A stretch of DNA of 64,000 nucleotides from Bimastos eiseni. Its lineage: Eukaryota; Annelida; Clitellata; Crassiclitellata; Lumbricidae. A program made the translations under genes and the position numbers. Positions within the stretch are counted from its first letter, which is position 1; each line of letters begins with the position of its first letter. Positions 10,445-21,004 of the stretch are shown piece after piece. The notes below the pieces were generated by a model, which was not told the origin of the DNA, ran no database searches, and worked only from the letters and a program-made list of their open reading frames with translations. The stretch covers positions 53,249,862 to 53,313,861 of the forward strand of contig OY365806.1 in NCBI GenBank assembly GCA_959347315.1, given 5' to 3'.

Positions 10445-11735
10445 ATGCAATCGGATATTTTAAGATGTACCGAAAATTTCATAACGGACGAGCGAGTCGA
10501 GAGATACGAGTGGCACGAGTACGAACCGGTAGCGAGAACGAATCTAAACAGCGCGGGGGAGATTCGCGTGAATATCGAACTTTAAGATCTGTTCAGCCAT
10601 CCCTCCGAGTCGTACCTGCTATTCGGAGGCAGATTAACCAAAGCTGATGGAACCGCGTACGCCGATTCCGATGCTGCGGCCATTACCAACAATGGGCTGA
10701 TGCACCTCTTCAGCCAAATGTCGTATTCCCTGTCGAATCAAGAAATCGAAAGCGTTCTTCATCCGGGACAGTCGACAACGATGTTGGGGTTGCTGAAATA
10801 CCCCAACGACCTCGCTCTCGCGCAAGGTCTTAACCAGTTGTGGACTAAAGACACCGGCGCGACTGCCGTCATAGCCGACAACTCTGGATTTGCGATCAGA
10901 CAGGCGTACCTCATTAGGAAACCAACGGCTAAGGGCACATTTAGCTTCATTGTGCCTCTGAAGCGCCTCTTAAGCACATTTTCGGATTCTGCGAAGATTA
11001 CGATAAGGTCATCTACGGTATGAAGCAGACTTTAACGCTCGTTCGCAAATCCGACGACGATGCCGTCTTTAGGGCAAACGCCGCAGACGTCGGGAAAGTA
11101 TCGTGGTTTATGCCGCACGTGATTCCGTCCCGACATAGAACGAATGTAGCTGTTCAAAACCATAGAATCAAGGTTACTCTGCCAGTGGCCTTTCGCGCTC
11201 ATCTCTGCGATACCATATCTGTTACTCAATCGACTAAGTTCAGTTGGCGACTGAGCATAAAGACATCGCCCGAAAAACCTAGGTACATCATCGTCGGATT
11301 TCAAACGAACTGAAGCGGCAATCAGGAGGATAATCCGTCGATTTTCGATCATTGCGATCTGAAAAATATGTACGTGATGATGAATCAGAAAAGGTACCCG
11401 GCAGTCGACTACAATTGCCATTCCCGAATCAACAGTTTCCGCGAGCTTATAGGGATGCTGCGACCTTTAGCGAGAAATTCTGCGGAATGGATCAGCTCGT
11501 AACTCAGAGCAACATAAACGCCGCAGATTATAAAGATTTACATCCGCTGTTCGTTTTGATGTGTGCAAACAATCCGAACGACTGAAGTCTTCGGTCGTGG
11601 ATATCCAGATCAAGGCTACTTTCAATGCCGCGGTCTCAGCTGGCACGGAAGCCTATGCTGTCGTCATTTCGGACTAGTTGCTAAACTTCCAATCGAACGG
11701 CCAGAAGATCAGCGTAGTATATTTAAGATTTTTTC
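10445..11735 (+). pseudogene. Polinton major capsid protein, broken
   Basis: Predicted double jelly-roll capsid subunit. The start is taken as ATG 10445, which follows a TATAATAAAATA stretch. After 46 codons there is an in-frame TAA at 10583-10585, and the same frame then continues beyond Met 10700 with LMHLFSQMSYSLSNQEIES, LGLLKYPNDLALAQGLNQLW and IADNSGFAIRQAYLIRKP. Frame breaks near 10970 and 11310 move the coding trace to MKQTLTLVRKSDDDAVFRAN (11020), then FPNQQFPRAYRDAATFSEKF (about 11425) and a C-terminal part near 11600-11700. The pattern fits the capsid family annotated in animal genomes as F54H12.2-like. The span of about 1.3 kb is close to complete. Confidence 0.75.
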
Positions 11736-11748
11736 CTATATAAAAAAC

Positions 11749-11957
11749 ATGAAACTCTCACAACTGAAATCGCTATTGAAGTCAAACGAAATAAAGTTGA
11801 GTTATATGAATAAGCCCGAAATACTGAGAAAACTAGTCGAGAAAGGTATTTTACCGGAATCGGAACTGCCGGAAGAGAAGGCGCCGGTGAAGGAGAAAAG
11901 GAAGTATTGCTCGAATACGAGTATCTAAAAACAATTCGAAATAGTACGATACGCAAT
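11749..11957 (+). pseudogene. SAP-like small DNA-binding protein, 3' end cut by LINE
   Basis: Starts at ATG 11749 with MKLSQLKSLLKSNEIKLSYM, then NKPEILRKLVEKGILPESEL, the helix-extension-helix layout of SAP domains. A Glu/Lys/Pro-rich linker follows. A frameshift lies near 11895, after which the sequence runs into the LINE at about 11957. SAP domains bind DNA or act in SUMO ligases. In a virus-like element a DNA or capsid-packaging role is plausible but unproven. It lies just downstream of the capsid gene. Confidence 0.6.
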
Positions 11958-13950
11958 GTCTTTAATTAATCTTCAGGATAATATCTCTAAAGCGATCGAT
12001 GATAATAAATATTCCATAGGCATTTTCATTGATATCGCCAAAGCTTTTCACACTGTCGACCATAAACTCCTCCTGTTAAAAATGGAAAATTTAGGAATTT
12101 GCGGCTCTGAACTGGTTTCGTAGCTACCTTCACAATAGACACCAGCAAGTGTTCTGTAACGGCCTGTTATCATCCTTAAAACTTGTATGGTATGGTGTTC
12201 CACAAGGTTCAATTCTATGCCCCCTTCTCTTCTTTATTTTTATTAACGACTTACCGAATGCTTCATTTCAACTTCACTTCCTCTTTTTGGCAGATGATAC
12301 CAATATTTTTGCCTCGCATAAATCTTATGATGCTTTGTTTGATTAATGAACAAAGAACCGTCCCATGTTACTGACTGTTTCTTGCTAACAACTTATCATT
12401 AAATGTTTCTAAAACCAATTTTATTCTATTTAGATCGCACCGCAAGCATGTTCCGCATACTGAAGGTCTGCTCTTTATTAATAACATTCCAATTCCTAAA
12501 GTCTCCACCACCAAATTTTTTGGCATTCAGATTGATGAATTTCTATCTTGGAAGGCTAACATTTCATCAAAAATTGCTACAAACATAGACATTATATCTA
12601 GAATAGCTTATCTCCTTCGAACTTACATCTTGATTAACCTATATTCTACCATGATTCATCCATATCTCTCTCATTGTAATTTAGTATGAGCTTCAAATTA
12701 CTCATACAGACTTACTCCGTTAATTACTCTCCAAAAAAGGGCTCTCTGGGTAGTTTTTGGTAATTATAAGGTTCGTCATTGGCACTCTAACGACATGTTT
12801 AGTTATTCTCGCATTCTAAGCCTCCATCAAATAACAAGGCTCCAAATTAATGAGTTCATGCATAAATATGTTAATAAGTTACTGCCACCAATCTTCTCCA
12901 GTCAGTTCATCCAATTATCTTCTACTAACCCATACATTGTTCGCTCTTCGTCTAATTACACACCAATTTTTTGTAGGACGAACACTCGTTTTTTCTCCAT
13001 TAAATATACGAGTCCCAATAAATGGAATAAGACGCCCATTGATATTCGACAATCTCAGAGTGTCAGTATATTTAAGAAAAAACTCGAGACACACTGCTAC
13101 TAATACTTCGTAATTATCTTATTAATGTGTAATCATCTTATTCATGGGCTTCAAATTACTCATTCAGACTTATTCCGTTAATTACTCTACAAAAAAGAGC
13201 TCTCCGGGTAGATCCTTGGTAATTATAAGGTTTGTCATTGGCACTCTAACGACATGTTTAGTTATTCTATCACATTTTTAGTCTCCATCAAATAACAATT
13301 CTCCAAATTAATGAGTTCATGTATAAATATGTTAATAAGTTATTGCCACCAATCTTCTCCAATCAGTTCATCCAAATATCTTCTACTAACCCATACAATG
13401 TTCGCTCTTCGTCTAATTACAGACCAATTTTTTGTAGGACGAACACTCAATTATTCTCCATTAAATATACGGGTCCCTATGAATGGAGTAAGACGCCCAT
13501 TGATATTCGACAATCTCAGAGTGTCAGTGTATTTAAGAAAAAACTCAAGACACACTGCTACTAATACTTCGTAATTATCTTATTAATGTGTAATCATATT
13601 ATTCATGTTACTGCATAATAATTTGAATCATCATTACATAGTGCCACTATCAATATCTTGTGGTTTGTGTACACGAACTAGATTAGTTAACTAGTTAAGA
13701 CAAAAACTTCTGTTAACTGCACTTTGACCCACTGCTGACTAACATTTCATGGAAAGGGTAGGCCCGGCTAGCGGGATCCCTTTGGGTCCCTTAGGATCAT
13801 TCTTTTTCCCTATTGTCCCGTCCCTTATAATGTTATGTTATTACTAAAATGTTCTTTTGTACAGCTTTTTCACTTTTTTTACTTGTTATGTAATAACGGT
13901 GTACAATCCAAATGGGATTAATAAAAACATATTTTATTTGATTTGAGTAT
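11957..13950 (+). mobile_element. 5'-truncated LINE inserted in the Polinton
   Basis: Plus-strand reverse-transcriptase remnant. YSIGIFIDIAKAF (first catalytic Asp region) is at about 12010-12050. YGVPQGSILCPLLFFIFIND is at about 12187-12250. FLADDTNIFASHKS, a [F/Y]xDD box, is at about 12285-12330. The C-terminal coding region around 12680-13110 is repeated at 13140-13575. The 3' end has ATTAATAAAAACATATTTTA before Polinton sequence resumes. The motifs fit CR1/Jockey-type non-LTR elements. Frameshifts and stops are present. Confidence 0.8.
12680..13610 (+). repeat. Tandem duplication of LINE 3' segment (about 461-bp unit)
   Basis: The segments at about 12680-13140 and 13141-13610 align collinearly with an offset of about 461 bp and a few percent divergence. 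Both encode the same RT C-terminal tail (MSSCINMLISYCHQSSP). The first copy differs by small substitutions only. Confidence 0.85.
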
Positions 13951-14039
13951 GGCGTTTAAAACCAGTCAGAACACTTGGCGGGTAAACAACGGTGAAGGGT
14001 GGAGAAATAGATACGAGATAAAGGTCCCGTCGTAATGCT

Positions 14040-14725
14040 GAATTTTCATGATGCCGTCATTGAAAATTATTAACTAATTAATCCTGTCCCGCTCTCATGC
14101 TTAGATTCTTTCCACTACAACATCGTTTACACTTAATTGAATGGACGGTTTATTTCCGATGGATATATAGCATGTCAAATATAACACGACGTCGCACCGA
14201 GTGGATATTAGCATCATAGGGTCGATTGGCTAATATCCGCTGTGCCATAGGCAGTTTGCAATTCCAGGAACAGCATGATCGTGGCCTCGTTGTCTCGAAA
14301 GTATAAAAAACCCAAATCATCAACCTGTTAATCTTCATATTTATTATCCAAAGCCACTCTCTTGCGGGGATCATGCAGATATTCTTGAATGCGTTCCAAG
14401 ATGTCTACAAACATTTCGATTGTGGGGACGTTTTCCCTGGTCGATCCGGTATACTTATCTTGCAACGTTGCCGGTATTCTGTAGCCATTGATTCGGCGGT
14501 TCCCAAATTCATGAATTGGAGATACTCCCCAACAGCTTAATTTCGGAGTGGCGATAAGAAGGTCACCTTCGACACCGTTCGGGAATTCGTATTTTATCCT
14601 AATACATCGTCCAAACTTGCTCGCGACTTCGAATTATGTTTTACTCGGATTGAAAGTTATTGAAAGTTTCGTGTGTGACATTCATGTTCACTTTTTTATA
14701 TGCAAGATTATTTTTTCAGATATTC
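14040..14725 (-). pseudogene. Polinton protein X, paralog copy 1 (decayed)
   Basis: Read on the minus strand this copy aligns with the neighbouring copy at 14735-15525. It has VNMNVTHETFN near the N-terminus, a KYTGSTRENVPTIEMFVDIL segment (about 14400-14460), and the same downstream order. Frameshifts are many. I do not recognise the family. It is in the same orientation as the discoidin-like, protease and polymerase genes, so it probably belonged to that transcription unit. Its neighbour is a duplicate, suggesting gene duplication within the element. Confidence 0.5.
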
Positions 14726-14734
14726 AATTTTCAA

Positions 14735-15525
14735 TGATGTCGTCATTGAAAATTGTTAACTAATTAATCCTGTTCCCGTTTCTTGGGGAGAGCTGCGGGT
14801 GTCGCGACCATGATATCACTCTTACTGACAAATAAGCGTCGCTCTCGGTTTCGTACTTCAGTTCTTTCTACTAGTACAACTTCGTTTACTCTTAATTGCA
14901 CGGACGGTTTATTTTCGATATACTGAATGATAAATCTATCACGACTGTACACGGAGTGAATATTAGCGTCATAGGGGCGATTGGATTATTCTCCAAATCG
15001 TAAAATCAGGTTGTTGTATCCACTGTTCCATAATCAGTTAACAATTTCGGGTACATCTTTGCGGTTCGTCTTCCTGCGTTTGATAAAACAATAGACATTT
15101 GTTCGACTTGCAAATCTCCGTAATTCTTACTCGGAGCCTCCCTCGTATCGGGATCGAGCAGTTCTCGAATGCGTACCAAAATACTATCGAGCATTTCGAT
15201 TGTTTTCGATTCTTCCTCCGTCAGTCCTGAATACATATCGTGCATCGTTACCGGTATACTGTAGCCTACAACACTGTTCTTAGCGCTCCAAATTCACGAC
15301 TCGGAGATATGCCCCAACTTTTTAACGCCGGAGTTTGGACGGAAAATAGTTTTCGAGGCCGTTCGGGTATTCGTATTTTATTTTAATTCGTTGCCCAAAG
15401 TTGCTTGTCTTGGACACCAATTCAATTATCATTTTATTCGGATTGAAAATTTCGTATGTGACATTCATGTTCACTTTTATTATAAAAAATTTATCTAAGC
15501 CGAAGTTCCATTTTTTTCTGCTCAT
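14735..15525 (-). pseudogene. Polinton protein X, paralog copy 2
   Basis: Starts at the Met encoded at 15523-15525 (MSRKKWNFGLDKFFIIKVNM), followed by VTYEIFNPNKMIIELVSKTS and FGQRIKIKYEYPNG. After a frame break comes MHDMYSGLTEEESKTIEMLD, then a conserved tail RPCNxE..TKLxx near 14900. Total about 260 residues if unbroken. Family not recognised. It overlaps or directly abuts the end of the discoidin-like gene (stop at 15526), as expected for a compact viral-type gene block. A virion or accessory role is only a guess. Confidence 0.5.
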
Positions 15526-16725
15526 TTAATCGTCGTACACGAATAACTGCATCACGCTTAGCCCAGGCTTGCCCGGTTCGGCGTTTTCGCAATACAATCT
15601 ATACTCGTAAAATTTTCCAAATGAATCGAATAAAAATTTGCGGTCAATATTTCCTAAATGAAATGGGTTATGTGGTGTGTATAAGGTATACCACTCTCCC
15701 GATTTGCCACATGCTTCTATTCGCCAATCGTATATCCTTTCGGCGTTTTTATTCCTTCCTTTCAAACCGATCTTATAGATTCTTACCGCGACTGGACACC
15801 CAATACAAAGCCAGAATTTAGCGTCGGCGCTATCGCATACACATTCTCCGTCGTCTTTGAACGCGTGGCAGGCTTTGATATTTTGTAATTCGGAAGCGGC
15901 GCTCGCACGAAAATCGTAATTACTACTATTCGACGCTAGTCTAGGTACGCAACCGACTTGACATTTTCTTCCGAGCGTGATATTCGTGAGAGTAGGAATC
16001 CATTGTAACATACCGACACCCGTCCATTCCGCTTCGGAGCTCGTGGACACGATATGGAATCGCCAATAGGCGTAATTAGACGAACCCAGTTATATGTAAA
16101 TTAATTCGAGACAAAAGAATCGAGGGCTTCTGTCTTGGGGCTAAGAATATCGACGAATACGCCTCCATCGTTACTAGCGTGAACTTTCCAACTAGTAATA
16201 CGCTGTTCGAAGCCGGCGCCCGCGATGATGTAAAATCCCGACATTGACATGGGAATGGGGTATTTCATCTTAATCCAAACATCGGTGGTTGTATCGGAGA
16301 CCCAACATTCTGGAAAAAGAGGAACATTTTGGAACGGTTTCCAGGGCTCGAATTGCGCATCACCGACGGTACGATGCTCGCTCGCACTAACTTCGTAAGT
16401 AAAACCGTTTATTGTCGTTACATTCGAAGTCATGGCAGGAGCCGCGGTCACGTAAGTAACTAGCGTTATCGGCAGCACTATTGTTCGTTATCACTTGGCT
16501 AACTAATCTCTCGACTTGGCCAAAGCTCGCGGCTTCGCAAGAGATAACCGGCGGATGAATCTCAGTCGGTAGACCTTTTATCGAATAAATGTCCAAGTTA
16601 CCACCTATGGCGTTCGTTCCATCTCGTTTTAGAGAGGTATTACTTGATTGAGATAGAGTAACGCCACCAGACACTGCTCGTCCAATTAATCCAGTATCGG
16701 TTGTTCAAAATTTATCGACGGGCAT
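15526..16725 (-). pseudogene. Two-domain discoidin-like Polinton protein
   Basis: Candidate start Met at 16723-16725, with an in-frame TGA after six codons. The N-terminal part (about 16387-16674) includes GGVTLSQSSNTSLKRDG and helical sequence. After a frameshift, about 16101-16440 encodes a beta-rich domain with PECWVSDTTTDVWIKMKYP and SGFYIIAGAGFEQRITSWKV. About 15526-16030 encodes a second one with DAKFWLCIGCPVAVRIYKIG, WRIEACGKSGEWYTLY and a closing QLFVYDD. The W-x-I/V-x-A-S/C-x-D/K-G pattern resembles F5/8C (discoidin) domains, which bind glycans or lipids. A receptor-binding or spike role is inference. Downstream of the protease on the same strand. Confidence 0.55.
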
Positions 16726-16747
16726 GTTTTTTTATATATGATATTAT

Positions 16748-17180
16748 TTAATGCAAATCGTTTATAATTTCTTGAAATTTACGGCCATCGTTGCTCGTCT
16801 TCTTCATTACGAACAGGCACATATGTCCGCAGCACATTTGGCCGTCGCGCTTAATTCGTTCGCTGTTGTAGTATACCGGTCTTTGCAAATACTCGTTCAA
16901 CTCCGTAGGCGGGGTAGTCCGTCGCTGTCGAAATAGACCTTATTGCCGGCGCGCTTGATCCAACACCTCCAATACGTTCCTCTGCTGCTGGAATCGTTCA
17001 GATTAAGGATGTCGCACTCAATCGTTCTCGGCTTCTTCGGCAACTCGTCTCAAAGAAATACTGCTCTGAATTTATTCAGGCCCAACGACATCGTGGCTTC
17101 GAACAGTTGTACATTGGATAAAGGAATATTAGGCAGCTTAATACCTTCGACGTTTAATATTGTTTCGCTTATTTTGTAGT
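16748..17180 (-). pseudogene. Adenain-like cysteine protease, broken
   Basis: Virion-maturation protease of the adenovirus/Polinton C5 type. On the minus strand the trace begins near 17180 (ILNVEGIKLPN), then LSNVQLFEATMSLGLNKFRA and an in-frame TGA. RGTYWRCWIKRAGNKVYFDS follows, and after a frameshift PTELNEYLQRPVYYNSERI and CCGHMCLFVMKKTS. It ends EIINDLH at the stop 16748-16750. CGHMCL carries the expected catalytic Cys. The GTYW motif has Tyr where the family has its catalytic His; the codon TAT follows ACG, so a CpG transition is a likely cause. Adjacent to the polymerase 3' end. Confidence 0.65.
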
Positions 17181-20100
17181 TAGGGAATAATGCCCGTATG
17201 CCAAAGTGTGAATTCCATCCGCCATAATTACACGTTTGTCGTCATCGGCCGTGAGGGACACTTTATTTACTTCTTCGTTGTAGATGTCGTGTAGGTGGGA
17301 CCGAATGACGTTCATCTTTCTCGATTGCTCTCTCTTGGTGAATAAGCAGTCTTTGTAATCTTCGTGCGTAATGGATTTCTTGACGACATTCTTCTTCACG
17401 CCTTTCCATTTCTTATGGTCTTGGCCAGCCATCTTGTACGAATACAGTTTCGATCTCAAACCTACAAACTTTCGATCTGTTTTCCAGCGGCCTCGTCTTT
17501 GAACATGCCGATAACCTTTTTATTGATGCCAATCTCGATGCCTGACGGATGGTCCTTGGGATAGTCGCTAATGTCCAACATGCTTCTAATGTCGCGGGCG
17601 AGATGTAATTGTAATATAAATCGAACATTAGAGTTTTACTTAGATCTAAAAATACAGTCCGAGATATATCGGTTTGTTGTAATACAGTTTCGTTGGTTTC
17701 ATGTGAATGGCGATTAGGTTTTCATCGAATATTGTTCGAGTGTCGTCAACTTTATGGCCGCCTTCTCGTCAGTGACCAATTTCACGTCAACGCGATTTTC
17801 CATATTTTCGCAAGTCTTGCCGAAGACACTATTGTTCATCAGTTTGAAAAAGTCTTCCTCAAAGTCGTTGTTGGCCTTCGTCCTCAAGTCGGTATTTAGG
17901 TCGATGTACTTTTCAGCCAAGAACTTTCTGCGAATGTAATTCCACGATAAATTTTGGTTATCTTCAAACCTAGGCGTTCGTACAACTTTAAGTTTTCGTA
18001 ATGGACTATGTACTTTACTTTGTCATTCAGGTTTGGTATAAGTTTATGAACTGACGATGTTTATTACACTCTAGGGGGCTAGTGGATAGTCGTTTTGCGC
18101 GTCGTGCATTTCCTTCGGATATTCTAAGTCCACTATAATATACACGGCTTCGCTCTCCAATCCTCTAGATCGCGGGCGTCCATCCAACGAAATCCGTGAT
18201 TCGACAAATTCTTACACAATGCCCATCCGTACAGGTTGTTTCGTCTAAATAGGTTAAGAACGATGAAGGCTTGTTTTCGTCAAACGCGGATGCCATGTAC
18301 TTATTGTTCGCCCGCGCGATTCTAAATGGTGCTGACGCCGCCTCTTATCCCGTGTTTAACCATCAGTATCATATCGTAATCGCTCAACCACTCCAGCTCG
18401 ACTCCGGTCAACTTCAAAGAGGCGTCTCATGCAAGACCCGGTGATGTGTAATACCACGCAGGATCTACGCCGTAGTGCTGGCTGCAAACGTCTCTGAAAT
18501 TCTCGAAGAAGTCGGCTAGCAGTAGAACGTCGGACACGTTGTATAAGTCGTGGCATTGCCTCAACGTCGTGAATCCGAACTCTTTCCACACCGCTCGTGC
18601 GTCCTCGTAGTCTTCGTCACTGATGCCAAAGTCGTTAAGTTTAGAAAAGAACGCGTTTCTCGACCGCAGTTCAGTATCGTTAAGTCGCTCGACGGAATCA
18701 ACGTAGTCATAAGGGTAGACACCTTTTCTAAGTAAGAGATCGAGGTGATTCTTGGAGTAGTGTTTGCTGGTATTCTTGCACTGATCTTTCCTTAGGTTTC
18801 TCGCCGAAAGCGTCGAGACTCGATGCCATGAATTTATCGATAAATCGTAATTCGCGCTTGACAATTTGTAACTTATTTTCTTCATCCATAAATTTATCGA
18901 CTACGACGTCTCTGCTGAAAGACATGTATTTTTTTTCCTTGCAGGGAATGCAGTTGATCTTTTCGTTGCCATCGCCTCGTAATTTCTTTATGAATAGATG
19001 ACTGTCGTACCCGCTTAGATTATGGAACATTACCGTTAAAAATTTGGGAACTTTATAGTTTAAACTACAACTCTTATGATCGGCTCCTTTAAATTTACCC
19101 GAAAGGTGGCGATGGGCTCTAACTCGATCATCACTCAGTTCACCTCCACATATGTGACAAACGGTAGAAGAGTCGTATAGAGCCTGGTCCTTCTTTCTGA
19201 ATATCATATCAATTTAAATCGATTATAGATATCTTTTATGTTATCTATAAGAGTGTCTACACTCGAGCTATATCGTCCTCGCTCTCCGCTGTGAAAGTCA
19301 CTGGATCTTGTGAATATAGGTCATCATCAAAACGTTTTATGTAATAACAGAAGGAGCTAGTGGTGTGTTTTTGGTACCTGTTACTGTAAGACACGCTGGG
19401 ATCCGGTTGACAAGTGTCTATAGGTTTTATAAAAGATTCAAAAACGGCGTACACGGCTAAGGGCACCCTCATCTTTCTATAATCATTTTTCAAACTCAAC
19501 ATAGTTCCTGGATCAGGAAGTTCTATCTTTTTAGCGGCGTGTTGGGAATAGTACTCGGTGTGCTTGTGTAGCGAATCTTTTCTACTAAAACCGATTAAGC
19601 ATCTTTTACAATGGTACATCAAAGTACTGGTGTTTTCCGTTTGTTTTATCATCGGTTTGTTGAAGTTGTTTATCCAACAATAATGCCACTTTTGTTCGTC
19701 GGTAATGAGAAGCAGATCTATGCACCTAAGGTTCTCATGCTTCTATATATATATAGCGGAATAGCTTTACATCGTGCTCGTAACCGAATACATTGATACT
19801 AATATTATTATTTCTTTCAATCTTACTTATTACGTGAGCATCCGCAGCTTCGGAAAATTCGACACCGGACCAATCAAATTCCTCTGACTGCCTGATTACT
19901 TCTGTCGTAATTCTTTCTGCATGTTCCTCAACGGGATTTAAGGCTCTCGTTACGCACCACTTGAAGCATTCTTCGTTCTTCATATTGATGATAGCCCTTT
20001 TGCTGTCTAAATCTCTCGGTAGTATAATGTAAGAGCTACCATTCAGCGGTTTATAATCAACAGTGTTGATATCCGACTTGACAACGGCTGTGAACGTCCA

Positions 20101-20790
20101 GTTACTACCGCGCATCTGGAAGGCGGCCATTGTTTCTCTGATTTTATCACTCGTATTGGTAGAGTCCAAAACCACCTCTGTCTTCGAAAAATATGGTATA
20201 TCCTTCGAATCTTCCTCCCCGGATTTCATGTCAACACGCTCCATCCATTGTGCAGATGAGGACCAAATTAACCTTAGACTGTCGGTTTATAGCTAGCAGG
20301 TCTTGCAATTTTGCTCTCTAAATCTCCTGGTAGTTTAATGTAAGAGCTACCCTTCAGCGGTTTAAAAATCAACAGTGTTGATATCCGACTTGACAACGGC
20401 TGTGAACGTCCAGTTACTACCGCGCATCTGGAAGGCGGCCATTGTTTCTCTGATTTTATCACTCGTATTGGTAGAGTCCAAAACCACCTCTGTCTTCGAA
20501 AAATATGGTATACCTTCGAATCTGCCTCCCCGGATTTCATGTCAACACGCTCCATCCATTGTGCAGATGAGGACCAAATTAACCTTAAACTGTCGGTTTC
20601 TAGCTAACAGGTCTTGCAATTGCGGTTGAACGGCGTCGAGGAAAGACGTGGCATCGATTTCATTAGCTCCGTCGATCGTGTGTTGTTTCGTGATACCACT
20701 GATAGCTGTGGTCGTTTGGCGAATTTCAAACTTTGGTTTACGCGTATTAATTACTTTCCTGAAAAACAAGTAATTTTTTGGTTTGACGAA
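17169..20790 (-). pseudogene. Protein-primed DNA polymerase B, broken
   Basis: Replicative polymerase of the Polinton, with a 3'-5' exonuclease and polymerase domain. Recognisable segments on the minus strand, in order: KFEIRQTTTAISGITKQHTI (about 20700); NWTFTAVVKSDINTVDYKPL (about 20100); a Cys/His pair YHCKRCLIGFSRKDSLHKH (about 19580); VCHICGGELSDD and FHNLSGYDSHLFIKKLRGDG (about 18990-19160); DVLLLADFFENFRDVC (about 18490); NNLYGWALCKNLSNHGFRW (motif A side, about 18200-18240); [17 protein letters not shown] (motif B, about 17800-17850); and the C-terminal SKLYSYKM and DGIHTLAYGH, stop at 17169. The catalytic motif C expected between FDLYYNYIS and the C-terminal part appears deleted. Length about 3.6 kb, typical for the family plus duplication. 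Confidence 0.85.
19990..20612 (-). repeat. Tandem duplication inside polymerase N-terminal region (about 311-bp offset)
   Basis: Sequence around 20063 (GTGTTGATATCCGACTTGAC) recurs at 20374, and the flanking 250-300 bp match nearly base for base. Both copies encode NWTFTAVVKSDI or its frameshifted equivalent. Differences include single-base indels, so the duplicated copy has drifted out of frame. Confidence 0.85.
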
Positions 20791-20830
20791 TTTCAGACTT
20801 TCGTTTATTAATTACTTTCCTGAAAAACGA

Positions 20831-21000
20831 ATTAATTTTTGTTTGCATTACGCCTACGCACTGGCACGTCGCTCTGACATTTCTGCAGCACGACCACATC
20901 TTCGACGACCGCTACTCGCCTACACCACACGGATCCTTCACTAAGGGGATGCGTTGACGGCCAATAAATAATGCCCCGGACCCAAAGCCCAAGCGGCAGC
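20831..21000. other. Junction of Polinton and LTR element, unassigned
   Basis: About 170 bp joining the polymerase N-terminal remnant to the truncated LTR retroelement. A TTAATTACTTTCCTGAAAAAC segment occurs twice (about 20747 and 20807). No Polinton terminal repeat was identified. Confidence 0.4.
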
Positions 21001-21004
21001 GATG

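Larger units (their letters stand above)
5600..20830. mobile_element. Decayed Maverick/Polinton (adintovirus-like) element
   Basis: The hallmark set of Maverick/Polinton elements is all present: retrovirus-like integrase with chromodomain, FtsK/HerA-type packaging ATPase, major capsid protein, adenain-like cysteine protease and protein-primed DNA polymerase B. Several smaller proteins accompany them. Integrase and the polymerase-side block are on the minus strand, and ATPase through capsid are on the plus strand. Every gene has frameshifts or stops. Terminal inverted repeats and the 6-bp target duplication were not found, so the limits are approximate. The base composition is richer in CG dinucleotides than the flanking AT-rich DNA. 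A LINE insertion (about 11957-13950) and several local duplications interrupt it. Confidence 0.85.
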
